A DNA stretch of 64,000 bases from Hyphomonas sp. (GCA_017792365.1 CP051229.1:1-64000), one strand, 5' to 3'. Shown: positions 19,200-28,431, counted from the first letter of the stretch. Program-made: numbers and translations. Notes: generated by a model not told the origin, from the sequence alone.

Positions 19200-19907
19200 A
19201 TGTCATACCTCGACGGCGCGGCGCTTGTATTCTTTCTCGCCGCGTGGGGCGCGCTGAACTGGCTGGTCGACGTCTCCAAATGGCGGCTTCAAACGCTGAG
19301 TCATGCGATGAACGAACACCGCCGGCACTGGATGCAGGTGATGTCGACACGCTCCAACCGGATTGCCGATACCAACGTCATCAACGGGCTGCAGCAGTCG
19401 AATTCCTTCTTCGCATCTACCGCGCTCTTGGCGGTGGGCGCCGGCTTCGGCCTGCTGACAGCGGCAGACACGATCATCAACGCATTCGAGCAGTCGTTCG
19501 TGCACGTCGTGATCGACCGCTCGGCCTTCTATGTGAAGGTGGGGCTGCTGATGGCGCTGTACGCCTATGCCTTCTTCAAGTTCGGCTGGGCGTACCGGCT
19601 GTACAATTACTCGGGCATCATGTTGATCGCGACGCCGGATGAAGACCTTGGCAGCCGCGAACAGATCGCCGCGCGCGCCGCCGAAATGAACATCGAGGCC
19701 GCCGGGCAGTTCGCCCATGGCCTTCGCGCGTTCTTCCTTGCGATCCCCGTTCTCGCCTGGTTCGTGAGCGCCTGGACATTTGCGCTGGCGACACTGCTGG
19801 TGATCGCTGCGCTATTGAATCGCCAGTTCCGTTCACGCGCACGCAGGATGGCGCGCAGCTCCGCCCGGCTCTACGCGCAGGCGTCCGACGATCGGGCTGC
19901 CGGATAG
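19200..19907 (+). CDS. DUF599 family inner-membrane protein
   Basis: 235 residues with four predicted transmembrane segments (about residues 5-22, 70-90, 105-130, 185-215) and a cytoplasmic arginine-rich tail. The MNEHRRHWM and NGLQQSNSFFAST motifs are those of DUF599 proteins. Function of the family is unknown. ATG follows AGCTGGGAA. Confidence 0.85.
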   Translation: MSYLDGAALVFFLAAWGALNWLVDVSKWRLQTLSHAMNEHRRHWMQVMSTRSNRIADTNVINGLQQSNSFFASTALLAVGAGFGLLTAADTIINAFEQSFVHVVIDRSAFYVKVGLLMALYAYAFFKFGWAYRLYNYSGIMLIATPDEDLGSREQIAARAAEMNIEAAGQFAHGLRAFFLAIPVLAWFVSAWTFALATLLVIAALLNRQFRSRARRMARSSARLYAQASDDRAAG

Positions 19908-19929
19908 CGCCTGCCAGCGGCAATCGAAA

Positions 19930-21123
19930 CTACTGGTGGTCGCGCAGTCCGAGAACGCGCTTGGCGACGACGTTGAGATTGATCTCTGAGGTGCCGCCTT
20001 CGATCGAGTTGCCCTTGGCGCGCAGCATTGCGCGGGTCGAGGCAATCTCGCCGGGCTTGAACCCTTCGCCTTCCCAGCCAAGCGCCTGAAGGCCGAGCGC
20101 CTCGACCTGCAGCTCGGTTTTTTCCTTGTTCATCGTGGCGGCGGCGTATTTGACGATTGAGGTGGCCGGGCCGACATCGCCGCCCGCCTTGGCCTGCGCC
20201 TCGTTGCGCTGGATCGTCAGGTTGAAGGCGTCGGAATACATTTCGTTCTTTGTGATGCGCGCGCGCAGGTCGGTGTCCGCCAGCACGCCGTGCTTCACGC
20301 CGACATACTTCTTGGCGACTTCTGGCAGGGAAAGCCCGGCGCTGCGGTCGGAGCCAAAGCCGGTCTTCGAGATGTTGATGCGCTCGTACTGGAGCAGGCG
20401 CTTGGCGATCTCCCAGCCCTTGCCCGGTTCGCCCACGAGATTGCCTTTGGGGACCTTCACGTCGGTGAAGAAGGTTTCGCAGAACGGGGATGAGCCGGAG
20501 ATCAGCAGGATCGGCTTTGGCTCGACGCCCGGCGTCTGCATGTCGAACAGGATGAAGGAGATGCCTTCGTGCTTCTTCGAGGTGTCCGTGCGGACGAGGC
20601 AGAATATCCAGTCGGCCTTGTCGGCGTAGGAGGTCCAGATCTTCTGGCCGTTGATCAGCCAGTGATCGCCCTTGTCCTCGCATTTCGTCTGCAGACCGGC
20701 GAGGTCGGAACCAGCGCCGGGTTCGGAATAGCCCTGGCACCACCGGATTTCGCCGCGGCAGATCTTCGGCAGGTGCTCCTTCTTTTGCTCTTCGTTGGCG
20801 TATTCCAGCAGGACCGGGCCGAGCATCCACAGGCCGAACGAGGCGAGTGGCGGGCGCGCCTTGATGGCCTTGAGCTCCTGCTCGAGGACCATGTTCTCTT
20901 CCTTGGACAGGCCGCCGCCGCCGTATTCCTTCGGCCAAATCGGCGCGGTCCAGCCCTTCTCGGCCATCCGGTCGAGCCAGAGTTTGGACTCGGGGTTCTT
21001 GAATTTTTCGCCGCGGCCGCCCCAGACGACTTCGTCCTCGACCATCGGGGTGCGCATCGACGGCGGGCAATTGGCCTCGAGCCATGCGCGGGTTTCGGTC
21101 CGGAAGGTTTCGAGATCGGCCAT
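19930..21123 (-). CDS. Acyl-CoA dehydrogenase, large-subunit (PimC-like)
   Basis: 397 residues. Family landmarks are GWTAPIWPKEYGG, the flavin region GYSEPGAGSDLA, the IWTSYA block and C-terminal IEGGTSEINLN. Together with the smaller acyl-CoA dehydrogenase at 16756 it looks like the large partner of a two-subunit enzyme acting on dicarboxyl- or ring-derived CoA esters. ATG at 21123 starts MADLETFRTETRAWL, the usual N-terminus. Confidence 0.9.
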   Translation of the reverse strand: MADLETFRTETRAWLEANCPPSMRTPMVEDEVVWGGRGEKFKNPESKLWLDRMAEKGWTAPIWPKEYGGGGLSKEENMVLEQELKAIKARPPLASFGLWMLGPVLLEYANEEQKKEHLPKICRGEIRWCQGYSEPGAGSDLAGLQTKCEDKGDHWLINGQKIWTSYADKADWIFCLVRTDTSKKHEGISFILFDMQTPGVEPKPILLISGSSPFCETFFTDVKVPKGNLVGEPGKGWEIAKRLLQYERINISKTGFGSDRSAGLSLPEVAKKYVGVKHGVLADTDLRARITKNEMYSDAFNLTIQRNEAQAKAGGDVGPATSIVKYAAATMNKEKTELQVEALGLQALGWEGEGFKPGEIASTRAMLRAKGNSIEGGTSEINLNVVAKRVLGLRDHQ

Positions 21124-21194
21124 CGCTTCTCACCGTGTTCTGGTTGCGCTTATTCGGCTATCGGTACAGGGCAGTCCGGTCAAGAATGTCAGTC

Positions 21195-22640
21195 TCACAC
21201 AGGGCGTTGCTGTCCTACGCCATGCGGCGTCTTCGCCCAGGCGTGAGGCCTGGTCTTCATTTCAAGAAGCGCCCGATACATCGCGATCGACATCAGCGGC
21301 CAGTACACGGGCAGGGTGATGAGGCGCCAGAAATCCAGCCGCACTTCGCGCGTCGCGAGGATTGCGCCGACCACGCTGCCGTAGCCGACACCAAAGAGGG
21401 TGGCGTGCCAGCCCTCCAGGTCGATGTCTGGATGGACAAGCCCGATCGCGACGAAGGCGACCAGCGGCAGATGCGCAAGCGCCGTGACGAGCGATGCGCC
21501 AAACGTGAGCTGGAGGCCTATGAAACGGGCGAGTCCGAGCTGCCTCACTACCTCGATCGGGTCTCTCATCAATACGAGCCATGTCTGGAGGTGGCCCTTC
21601 ATCCAGCGCGTCCTTTGGGTCATCCAGTGTTCGATGCGTTGTACGCCTTCTTCCATGGTGGGCGGATAGATCATCTCCGCGCGTCCGCCATGGCGGACGA
21701 GGCGAAAACCGAGGTCGGCGTCTTCCGTGACGTTCCAGGGGTCCCAGGCGCCAACCTGCTCCAGCCAGTCGCGGCGGAAGTAGTTGCTCGTGCCGCCAAG
21801 GGGGATTGGCCACCCCATGCGCTCGATGAACGGCAGCCAGACAAGGAAGTTTGCGGCGTATTCGAGTTCGAACTGGCCGGCGACCCAGGATGCTCGCCCG
21901 TTGTAGGTAAGGAGCGGCGCCTGCACGACGGCGAGGTTTTCATCCGCCTGCGCGAAGGCCTCTGCGGCGTGCCGGATCTGGTCGGGCGCGGGGCGGTCCT
22001 CGGCGTCGAATACACAGACGATAGCGCCGCGCGCTCGCGTCAGGCCGAAGTTAAGTGCTTTGGGCTTCGTGCGCGGGAGGCAGGGCGGCAGGATCAGCAC
22101 TTCGAAATGCGGAGGCAGCGAGTGCGCGCTGACAGCAGCGACGGTCTCTGGATCGTCGGCCTCAAGCAACAGCTTCACGTCGAGCAGGTCTGCCGGATAG
22201 TTCAGCTTTGAGATGGCCTCGAGCAGGGCTGCGACAACGTTTGCTTCTCTGAACAGAGGAATGAGCACGGTCACGATGGGAAGGTCGGCTGGCGTTCTGG
22301 TCTGCCGGTCGGTCGGCTTCGGCCTCAGCAGAGCGTAGACGGCCGCCGCGATGCGCAGAAGAATGACCGTCGCAAACAGAAGCGACAGGGCGACCGCGCT
22401 CGCCGAGACGAAATCCTCCGGCGCCGCGTAGGCGAACGCCGCGAGAGCGCCAAAGAAACTCCAAAGCCCCCAGCGCTGAGACTCATAGAGCCCCCCGCGG
22501 ATCGAAGCGTGCGGCTGGGATCGCGCAAGCTCGTTGCAGGCGAAATCGAGCGCCAGCGCGGTGGCGTTGGGATCGCTTGTTTGCAGCTGCGCGCCGGCCT
22601 GCGCCCCTGTCGCAGGCGCACCCCCCTCTGGTGCGGTCAC
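21195..22640 (-). CDS. Glycosyltransferase family 2, membrane-bound (cellulose synthase-like)
   Basis: 481 residues: about 75 N-terminal residues, two helices (about 75-115), a GT-A domain and three C-terminal helices. Catalytic motifs are DAEDRP (DxD-like), TEDADL and QRTRWMKG (Q(R/Q)xRW), placing it with processive-type GT2 enzymes. Such enzymes polymerise or transfer sugars at the inner membrane. No cellulose-synthase partners and no PilZ domain are seen. A good promoter lies about 50 bases upstream. It stands apart from the exopolysaccharide locus. Confidence 0.88.
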   Translation of the reverse strand: MTAPEGGAPATGAQAGAQLQTSDPNATALALDFACNELARSQPHASIRGGLYESQRWGLWSFFGALAAFAYAAPEDFVSASAVALSLLFATVILLRIAAAVYALLRPKPTDRQTRTPADLPIVTVLIPLFREANVVAALLEAISKLNYPADLLDVKLLLEADDPETVAAVSAHSLPPHFEVLILPPCLPRTKPKALNFGLTRARGAIVCVFDAEDRPAPDQIRHAAEAFAQADENLAVVQAPLLTYNGRASWVAGQFELEYAANFLVWLPFIERMGWPIPLGGTSNYFRRDWLEQVGAWDPWNVTEDADLGFRLVRHGGRAEMIYPPTMEEGVQRIEHWMTQRTRWMKGHLQTWLVLMRDPIEVVRQLGLARFIGLQLTFGASLVTALAHLPLVAFVAIGLVHPDIDLEGWHATLFGVGYGSVVGAILATREVRLDFWRLITLPVYWPLMSIAMYRALLEMKTRPHAWAKTPHGVGQQRPV

Positions 22641-22687
22641 TTGTCCCCAACCCCTAGTAACGGCCAGTACCTTCGCCAGCCGCCAAA

Positions 22688-22716
22688 CTTATACACAGCA
22701 TCGGTACAGTATTGAA
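22688..22716 (-). promoter_or_regulatory. Sigma70-like promoter of the GT2 gene
   Basis: Minus strand TTCAAT (22716-22711), 17-base spacer, TATAAG (22693-22688). The start of transcription would fall near 22681, about 40 bases before the start codon. Confidence 0.45.
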
Positions 22717-22780
22717 GCCATCGCAACTGCATCGCTGTCCCGAGCTTGCCTGACGCGATGAATGACAGCAGACCGCTCAG

Positions 22781-23803
22781 ATGGACTTTTCATCCGATAC
22801 CTCCGCCGCAGCTCATCCAGCTGTCATAACCGCCATCGAGGCGGCCAATGAGGGGTCGGCCCCGAGCTATGGGGCCGATCACTGGTCGCGGCGCGCGAGG
22901 GAGCTGCTGGGTGAAGTGTTTGAGACCGAAGTCGCCGTGTGGCTGGTGGCGTCGGGGACGGCGGCGAACGCGCTGGGCCTTTCGCTGCTATGCCCCTCGA
23001 CCGACGCGGTGCTCTGCCATCGCGATGCGCACATCGAGAAGGACGAGCGCGGCGCTGTTCCGTTCTATTCCGGGGGCGGGCAGCTCGCGCTGGTGGATGG
23101 GGATCACGGCAGCATTTCTGCGGAAACGCTTTCGGCGCGGCTCGACCAGAACCGGAGGGAGTTTGTCCACGAAACGCCTGTGAGCGCCGTATCGATTTCC
23201 AACCTCACAGAAGCGGGCACGGCCTACACCGCCGAGCAGATCAGCGGCTTGTCTGCTATCGCGCGGTCTGCCGACGTACCTCTCCATCTTGACGGCGCCC
23301 GGTTCGCAAATGCGGTGGCGTCGACTGGAGAGACCGCCGCCGGCCTCAGCTGGCGGGCTGGCGTGGACGTGATGAGTTTTGGCGGCACGAAGAACGGCGC
23401 GGTTGGCTGCGAGGCCGTGATCCTGTTTGGCGATCTGCGCGAGCGGCAAGCGGAGCTCGAGATCCGAGCCAAGCGGGCGGGGTTGATGCCGCCCAAGATG
23501 CGGTTCATCGCTGCACAGATGTGCGCATTGCTGGAGGGCGGCCTTTGGCTAGACCTCGCGCGGCGCGCCAATGGGGCGGCGGTCAGGCTTGCCGAAATTC
23601 TGCAGGCCGGCGGCGGGGAACTCGTGCATCCTGTGGACGGTAATGAGGTCTTCGCCCGTCTACCGGAGGAACTTGTCGCGGCGCTGACGAATGCAGGCGG
23701 ACGCTTCTATCCCTGGGCCGACGGCTCCTACCGGTTTGTCTGCGCCTGGAGCACGAGGGATGAAGAGCTGGACGCTGTAGCGGCGATCGTGGGAGCAGAG
23801 TGA
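22781..23803 (+). CDS. ltaE: Low-specificity L-threonine aldolase / beta-eliminating lyase family
   Basis: 340-residue PLP enzyme that cleaves L-threonine or related beta-hydroxy amino acids to glycine and an aldehyde. The PLP lysine is K204 in SFGGTKNGAVG; the PLP-binding Asp is in LHLDGARF. N-terminal DFSSDTSAAAHP and PSYGADHWS match the family. Glycine made here could feed the gcv system, though the genes are far apart. Confidence 0.88.
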   Translation: MDFSSDTSAAAHPAVITAIEAANEGSAPSYGADHWSRRARELLGEVFETEVAVWLVASGTAANALGLSLLCPSTDAVLCHRDAHIEKDERGAVPFYSGGGQLALVDGDHGSISAETLSARLDQNRREFVHETPVSAVSISNLTEAGTAYTAEQISGLSAIARSADVPLHLDGARFANAVASTGETAAGLSWRAGVDVMSFGGTKNGAVGCEAVILFGDLRERQAELEIRAKRAGLMPPKMRFIAAQMCALLEGGLWLDLARRANGAAVRLAEILQAGGGELVHPVDGNEVFARLPEELVAALTNAGGRFYPWADGSYRFVCAWSTRDEELDAVAAIVGAE

Positions 23804-23851
23804 CACGCCGCGTCTCCAATTGCTCAACGAGCAGTTAACGCCGAGCCGTCC

Positions 23852-23868
23852 AATACCGCGCCGGTATT
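23852..23868. promoter_or_regulatory. Perfect 7-3-7 palindrome upstream of the GGDEF-EAL gene
   Basis: AATACCG-CGC-CGGTATT, with no T-run after it, so it is more likely an operator than a terminator. It lies about 100 bases before the preferred start of the cyclic-di-GMP gene and 50 bases after the aldolase stop. Confidence 0.3.
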
Positions 23869-23964
23869 AGCTCAATATCGACTGTCATGTGTCAAGTTGC
23901 TCCTGATCGAGGGCAGCTTCGGCGGTTCGTCTGCAGCGCGCTCGGGTTGGGGTGGAGCGGGGAT

Positions 23965-26283
23965 ATGCGGACCGCAAAACTGCGGGAATGGCTGCTAGGA
24001 GAGATACCGGTTCCCGCCGCGTATCTTGAAAGCATTCGACGTATGCGCCTGCGGCGCTACCAACATACCTCGTCGATCGCAGCGGTTTTCAGCCTGCTCG
24101 CGGCGATCATGCTCACCGTGACCTTCTGGAGCGATCCGGCCATGCCGGTCGTCTCGATGTGGTGCGCGGCGAACGGCATGCTCGCCGTCCTGCGCCTGCG
24201 GGACAGTGCGCGGGAGCCGCCGGAGACCCTGGAAGACCTACATCGCTACGAGTATACGGCCACAAGGCACACGGTGATCTCGGGGGCAGTCTGGGGTGTG
24301 CTTCTCGTCGCCCTGATCCTGTCGGCCAGTGTCGACCGGGACTGGTTTCTCGGCGTTCTCGCGACGAGCGTCCTGTGCATTGGCGCGCTGCTGCACGCGA
24401 GCTTTCCGCGCGCTGCGCTCGGCTATTCAGGCCTGATCACTCTCGGCGTCCTCGCGGCGCTGATCCTGTCGGGTGATCGGACCTTCCTTGGAAGTGCAAT
24501 GATCATCATCGGCAGTCTGCTGGCGGTGCAGCGCTTCTCGGCGATGAACCATGCCAACCTCGTGAAGCGCCAGATCGCCGCCAACGATCTGTCCGAGTCC
24601 AACGAGACGATTTCATTGCTGTTGAGCGACTTTGAATCCCACTCTGCGGACTGGTTGTGGCGCACGGACGAGTCCGGCTGCGTCGTTCAGCCGTCAGAAC
24701 GGTTCGCCGAAGCAGCGGAGCTTCCGTATGCGCAGCTTGAGGGCGCGCACATTGCGGCGCTGTTGACCGACGAGTCTGCCCGGGAGCTTGAAGAGGTGCT
24801 GGCGGAGCGCCGCGCCTTCACTGACCTTGTGGTGGAGCTGTACAGCGCGGACAGCCGGCGTTGGTGGTCAATGTCCGGCCAGCCGGTGGCGACAGGCGGA
24901 TATCGCGGCGTTTGCTCTGACATTACCCAGCAACGTCGCAACGAGGCGAGCATCGCGTTTTTCAAGCAGCATGATGATCTGACCGGTCTGCCCAACCGCG
25001 CGATGCTGATCGAGAAACTGGAGGCCGCCACCGCACGGTACGAGGAGTGCGGCGAGCCGTATGCGCTTTTCCATATCGATCTCGACAACTTCAAGTCCAT
25101 CAATGACACGATGGGCCATCCGTCAGGCGATGCACTGCTGCGCGCGGTTGCACAGCGCCTCCGGCGTTGCCTTGAGGACCGCATCTATATCGTACGGCCG
25201 GGCGGCGACGAGTTCGCCGTGCTCGCGCTGGACTGCCCGCGCAGTGAAGCCGAACGGCTCGGCGATGTGCTCTCGGATGCGATGCTCGCGCCGCTCACAC
25301 TGGATGGCCGCCAGATCATGATCAGCGGAAGCATTGGCGTGGCCATGGCCCCCGATGATGGCGTCGAGCCGGTCGTGCTGATGAAGAACGCAGAGCTGGC
25401 GCTCTATCAGGCGAAGGCGCATGGCAGGGGATGCGCCCGGTTCTTCGAGGCGTCGATGGACGAGGATGCACGTTCGCGCGCCGAGCTGGAAACCGGGCTG
25501 CGCAGTGCGATCGCCAACGACGACATGGACCTTTATTTCCAGCCGCTCGTCGATACGCGCACCGGCGAGGTGACCGGGTACGAGACTCTGCTGCGCTGGA
25601 ACCGTCCGGGACATGGCTTGGTCTCGCCGGCGACCTTCATCGCGTGCGCCGAGGAGACGGGGATTATCGTGCCGCTCGGGGAGTGGGTGGTCCGCAAGGC
25701 GATCGAGGAAGCGGCGGCGTGGAAGGACGAGGTGTCGGTCGCCATCAACCTGTCGCCAACACAGATGGGGAACCCGTCGCTGATTCCAACCGTGGTGAAC
25801 GCTCTTGCGAGTTCGCAACTCGATCCGTCGCGACTGGAGATCGAGATCACCGAGACGGTCCTCATGAACGAGACCGAGCAGAACCTGAAGACGCTTCACC
25901 AGCTCAAGAAGCTGGGCGTGCGCATCGCGCTCGACGATTTCGGAACCGGGTTCTCCTCGCTCAGCTACCTGCGCGCTTTCCCGTTCGACAAGCTCAAGAT
26001 CGATCAGTGCTTCGTCCGCGATATCGAGACCAGCCCGGAGAACCAGGCGATCGTGCGCTCTGTCGTGACCCTCGCTCGTGATCTCGGGATGAACATCACC
26101 GCCGAGGGCGTCGAGAACGAAGCGCAGGCGACGATCCTCGCGGGGCTCGGCTGCCGAAACGTGCAGGGCTATCTGTATTCACGGCCCATTCCGGCGAGCG
26201 AGCTGGAAAAGAAACCGTTCTGCGAACAGCCTGAACGCAAGATCCTGCAGTTCTCCGACCACAGAAGCGGATGGCGACGCTGA
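23965..26283 (+). CDS. Membrane GGDEF-EAL protein (cyclic-di-GMP turnover) with PAS domain
   Basis: About 772 residues. N-terminal block of about five to six helices (residues 30-200), a PAS-like sensor (about 210-320), GGDEF domain with intact RPGGDEF near residue 410, then an EAL domain. The EAL signature reads YETLLRW near residue 537, a common active variant, and downstream catalytic landmarks (NLSPTQ, EITET, DDFGTGFSSL, EGVEN) are all present. It may both make and degrade cyclic-di-GMP, a regulator of exopolysaccharide and attachment. ATG at 23965 is preferred; an upstream ATG at 23887 adds an unlikely 26-residue leader. Confidence 0.9.
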   Translation: MRTAKLREWLLGEIPVPAAYLESIRRMRLRRYQHTSSIAAVFSLLAAIMLTVTFWSDPAMPVVSMWCAANGMLAVLRLRDSAREPPETLEDLHRYEYTATRHTVISGAVWGVLLVALILSASVDRDWFLGVLATSVLCIGALLHASFPRAALGYSGLITLGVLAALILSGDRTFLGSAMIIIGSLLAVQRFSAMNHANLVKRQIAANDLSESNETISLLLSDFESHSADWLWRTDESGCVVQPSERFAEAAELPYAQLEGAHIAALLTDESARELEEVLAERRAFTDLVVELYSADSRRWWSMSGQPVATGGYRGVCSDITQQRRNEASIAFFKQHDDLTGLPNRAMLIEKLEAATARYEECGEPYALFHIDLDNFKSINDTMGHPSGDALLRAVAQRLRRCLEDRIYIVRPGGDEFAVLALDCPRSEAERLGDVLSDAMLAPLTLDGRQIMISGSIGVAMAPDDGVEPVVLMKNAELALYQAKAHGRGCARFFEASMDEDARSRAELETGLRSAIANDDMDLYFQPLVDTRTGEVTGYETLLRWNRPGHGLVSPATFIACAEETGIIVPLGEWVVRKAIEEAAAWKDEVSVAINLSPTQMGNPSLIPTVVNALASSQLDPSRLEIEITETVLMNETEQNLKTLHQLKKLGVRIALDDFGTGFSSLSYLRAFPFDKLKIDQCFVRDIETSPENQAIVRSVVTLARDLGMNITAEGVENEAQATILAGLGCRNVQGYLYSRPIPASELEKKPFCEQPERKILQFSDHRSGWRR

Positions 26284-26293
26284 CCGTCGGGCG

Positions 26294-27547
26294 CTAGCGG
26301 CGGCGGCGGTCTTCGATCACCTTGCCATCGACCGTGATCCGCGTGCAGGGCTCCTGCGCAACGTCGTCGACCCAGTTGCAGCGGCGCGCGGAGCCGTCGG
26401 CAAACGTTTCCATCCCGGGGCCGTTTCGCTTGCCGCGGATGTACTCGCCTTCAAACCTTGCGCCGGAAGCAGCCGTCATCACGACGCGCCCATCGAGCAA
26501 GCCGTTCTTCCACTCGCCGTCGAAGGTTGTGGTCTGCGAGGTGTCGATCGCGCGGCCATGGGGCTGCAGCTCAACGAAATCGCCGACGATCCTGCGTCCA
26601 TTGGGGAATTCGAGCGAGCCCTGTCCGATCTGCTTGCCCTGTACGTAGGCGCCCTCGAACGTCCGTCCGTCGCCGAACGTGACCGTGGCGTTGCCGTGCG
26701 GGACGTCGTTCTGGAATCCGCCCTCGTAAGTGTAATTGCCGTCGGCGTAGACGAGCTTGCCTTGACCCTCGCGCTTGTCGTCCTTCCAGTCGCCGGAATA
26801 GGTCCACTGGCGGTCGAACGGCGTGTAGACGCCGTAGCCGACGCGTTTGTCGTTGACCCACTCACCGACATACTCGGCGCCGTCGGGATACTTCAGCGTG
26901 CCTGTGCCGTTGCGTAGGCCGTCGCTGAACTCGCCGTTGTAGATGGTGCCATCGGAATAGCTCATCCGACCCTGGCCCTCGCGGACGCCATTGCGGAAGT
27001 CGCCCTCGTAGACCTGGCCGGTCGGCAGGATTTCCTTCGCCGGGCCGTGCGCCTCGCCATCCTGGAAGGAGCCTTCAAGGCGATAGCCGGTGGGGCAGGA
27101 GAAGGCGCCCTGTCCGGAGCGTTTGCCTTGTGAATAGCCGCCGACGTACTGGCAGCCGTTTGCAAGCTGCTCGCGCCCGTCGCCCTCGAGCCCGAACTCC
27201 ATCTCGACTTCGAGCAACTCGCTGACCCCGCCTTTTTCGGCGCAGGCGCAGAGGATGGTTTCGGAGACGGCCTCGCTGCCGGCGGTGATCAGGCCGAGCG
27301 AGCGCGCCGGGGTCGTGGCCTGCTCACCATTCGAGCAGCGGAACTGCAGATTGCTCAACGTGACGGTGCCGGACTGGCTGGACTGGTTCACGAATTTGAG
27401 ATCGACGTTCGAGCCGTAGCAGGCCGGTGCGGACTGGGCCCGCCACTGGACGGCGCGTCCATCGCCCCATTTGAGCGAGTCTTTCCATTCCTGCGCTGCG
27501 GCAGGCATGGCTGTGGCGGCAATAAGGGCCAGTGCGGCAAGTCGCAT
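26294..27547 (-). CDS. Exported MORN-repeat protein
   Basis: 417 residues. Signal peptide (residues 1-19, ending AAAQ), an N-terminal beta domain of about 110 residues with CACAEKGG, then eleven consecutive MORN-type repeats of about 23 residues (YxGxFxxGxxxGxGxxxxxDG pattern). MORN repeats form an elongated beta sheet that binds lipids or proteins; bacterial examples are mostly uncharacterised. A longer reading upstream of 27547 lacks a ribosome site. Convergent, ten bases from the GGDEF-EAL gene. Confidence 0.85.
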   Translation of the reverse strand: MRLAALALIAATAMPAAAQEWKDSLKWGDGRAVQWRAQSAPACYGSNVDLKFVNQSSQSGTVTLSNLQFRCSNGEQATTPARSLGLITAGSEAVSETILCACAEKGGVSELLEVEMEFGLEGDGREQLANGCQYVGGYSQGKRSGQGAFSCPTGYRLEGSFQDGEAHGPAKEILPTGQVYEGDFRNGVREGQGRMSYSDGTIYNGEFSDGLRNGTGTLKYPDGAEYVGEWVNDKRVGYGVYTPFDRQWTYSGDWKDDKREGQGKLVYADGNYTYEGGFQNDVPHGNATVTFGDGRTFEGAYVQGKQIGQGSLEFPNGRRIVGDFVELQPHGRAIDTSQTTTFDGEWKNGLLDGRVVMTAASGARFEGEYIRGKRNGPGMETFADGSARRCNWVDDVAQEPCTRITVDGKVIEDRRRR

Positions 27548-27703
27548 GACGTGTCTCCGGTCCGAATCTCGTTTTGCGCTGTGATCGGCGATATCGCCCC
27601 AGAAGCCTAGCAAAATTGTGGCGCTGCGGCGGCTGAACAGCAGCTTCCAGCACAGTTGATGCGATAAACGCACAGCCGGGTTGGCGGTTCAAGGCGGTGG
27701 GCC

Positions 27704-27736
27704 GGCCTCGTCCTTCGACAGGCTCAGGATGAGGCC
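27704..27736. repeat. REP-like palindrome
   Basis: Arms GGCCTCGTCCT and AGGATGAGGCC (10 of 11 pair, the exception G-T) around a TCGACAGGCTC loop. The sequence resembles a dispersed intergenic palindrome common in alphaproteobacterial genomes. A smaller CCCCGC/GCGGGG hairpin follows near 27812-27827. Confidence 0.6.
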
Positions 27737-27900
27737 ATCGCGAGGATGGCGCGGGGCGGGCCCGCGCGATCGTCATTCCGCCAGAAGGACGCTGGCGCGT
27801 CCTGCCCGGATCCCCGCCTGCGCGGGGAAAGCGGCGGCGAGACATGCGCCGAAAGCTCGGTCGCCCGAAGGCGCCGAGGTATCAGTTCATGCATCGGTCG

Positions 27901-28035
27901 GTTTGATCGGTCGAGGGAGTCCCGAGACCGTGAATCAAACCGCCAGACGAAAATGAAGGGCGCGGGGCGCGTCTTTCTTGTCCGTCGTGCCGGTAGTCGG
28001 CGATTTCAAGTGGACGCGAAAGTCGCGCCCCGCGC
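27901..28035. repeat. Two consecutive large hairpins of unknown function
   Basis: Hairpin 1 (27901-27940): GTTTGAT/ATCAAAC outer stem, CGGTC/GACCG and GGG/CCC inside. Hairpin 2: a 17-base arm at 27960-27976 pairs with 28019-28035 with one mismatch, enclosing 42 bases. Both are far better than chance in this base composition. No T-run follows, so they are not simple terminators. Confidence 0.5.
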
Positions 28036-28320
28036 GGCGGGATGACGTCTGGGTCCGGCGTCCTTACAGGGGCCCTTCCGCAAGCAAGGCTCACGATTAC
28101 CCAAGCCGGGGCTGCGGATTTCCACCGTATCCCGGATGCCCTTTGACACCTCCAGCGCCTCAAGCCGGTGCGGGACCGTTATTCCCGTCCATCGCTTCAG
28201 GACCGCCGCACGCCGCCCCGGATCGGTCGGTCCGGACCCGCCCTTCGTGGGGCGGCGATGAGGGGAATGTAGTGTGGCGGGCGGGGTGGGGGATAATTTC
28301 CGGGTTGTCCCGCAACATTC

Positions 28321-28431
28321 CCCGTCATTCCGGGCGGAGGCGCGAAGCGTCGCAGACCCGGAACCCAGCGCTCAGAGTTATGCCAAGGACTGGGTTCCGG
28401 CTCTGCGCTGCGCTTCGGCCGGAATGACGGG
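28321..28431. repeat. 111-base interrupted inverted repeat
   Basis: Outer arms CCCGTCATTCCGG (28321-28333) and CCGGAATGACGGG (28419-28431) are perfect over 13 bp. Inner arms CCGGAACCCAG (28358-28368) and CTGGGTTCCGG (28390-28400) are perfect over 11 bp. The ordered, nested symmetry is that of a mobile miniature repeat of the REP/BIME kind. Confidence 0.65.

Noticed and set aside
19132-19642. Extension of the DUF1579-like protein over the DUF599 gene
   Set aside because: Results from a frame error near 19098; the true ending is typical of the family in the other frame.
27882-28427. Short hypothetical proteins in the repeat-rich spacer
   Set aside because: They are translations of palindromic repeats with no ribosome site.
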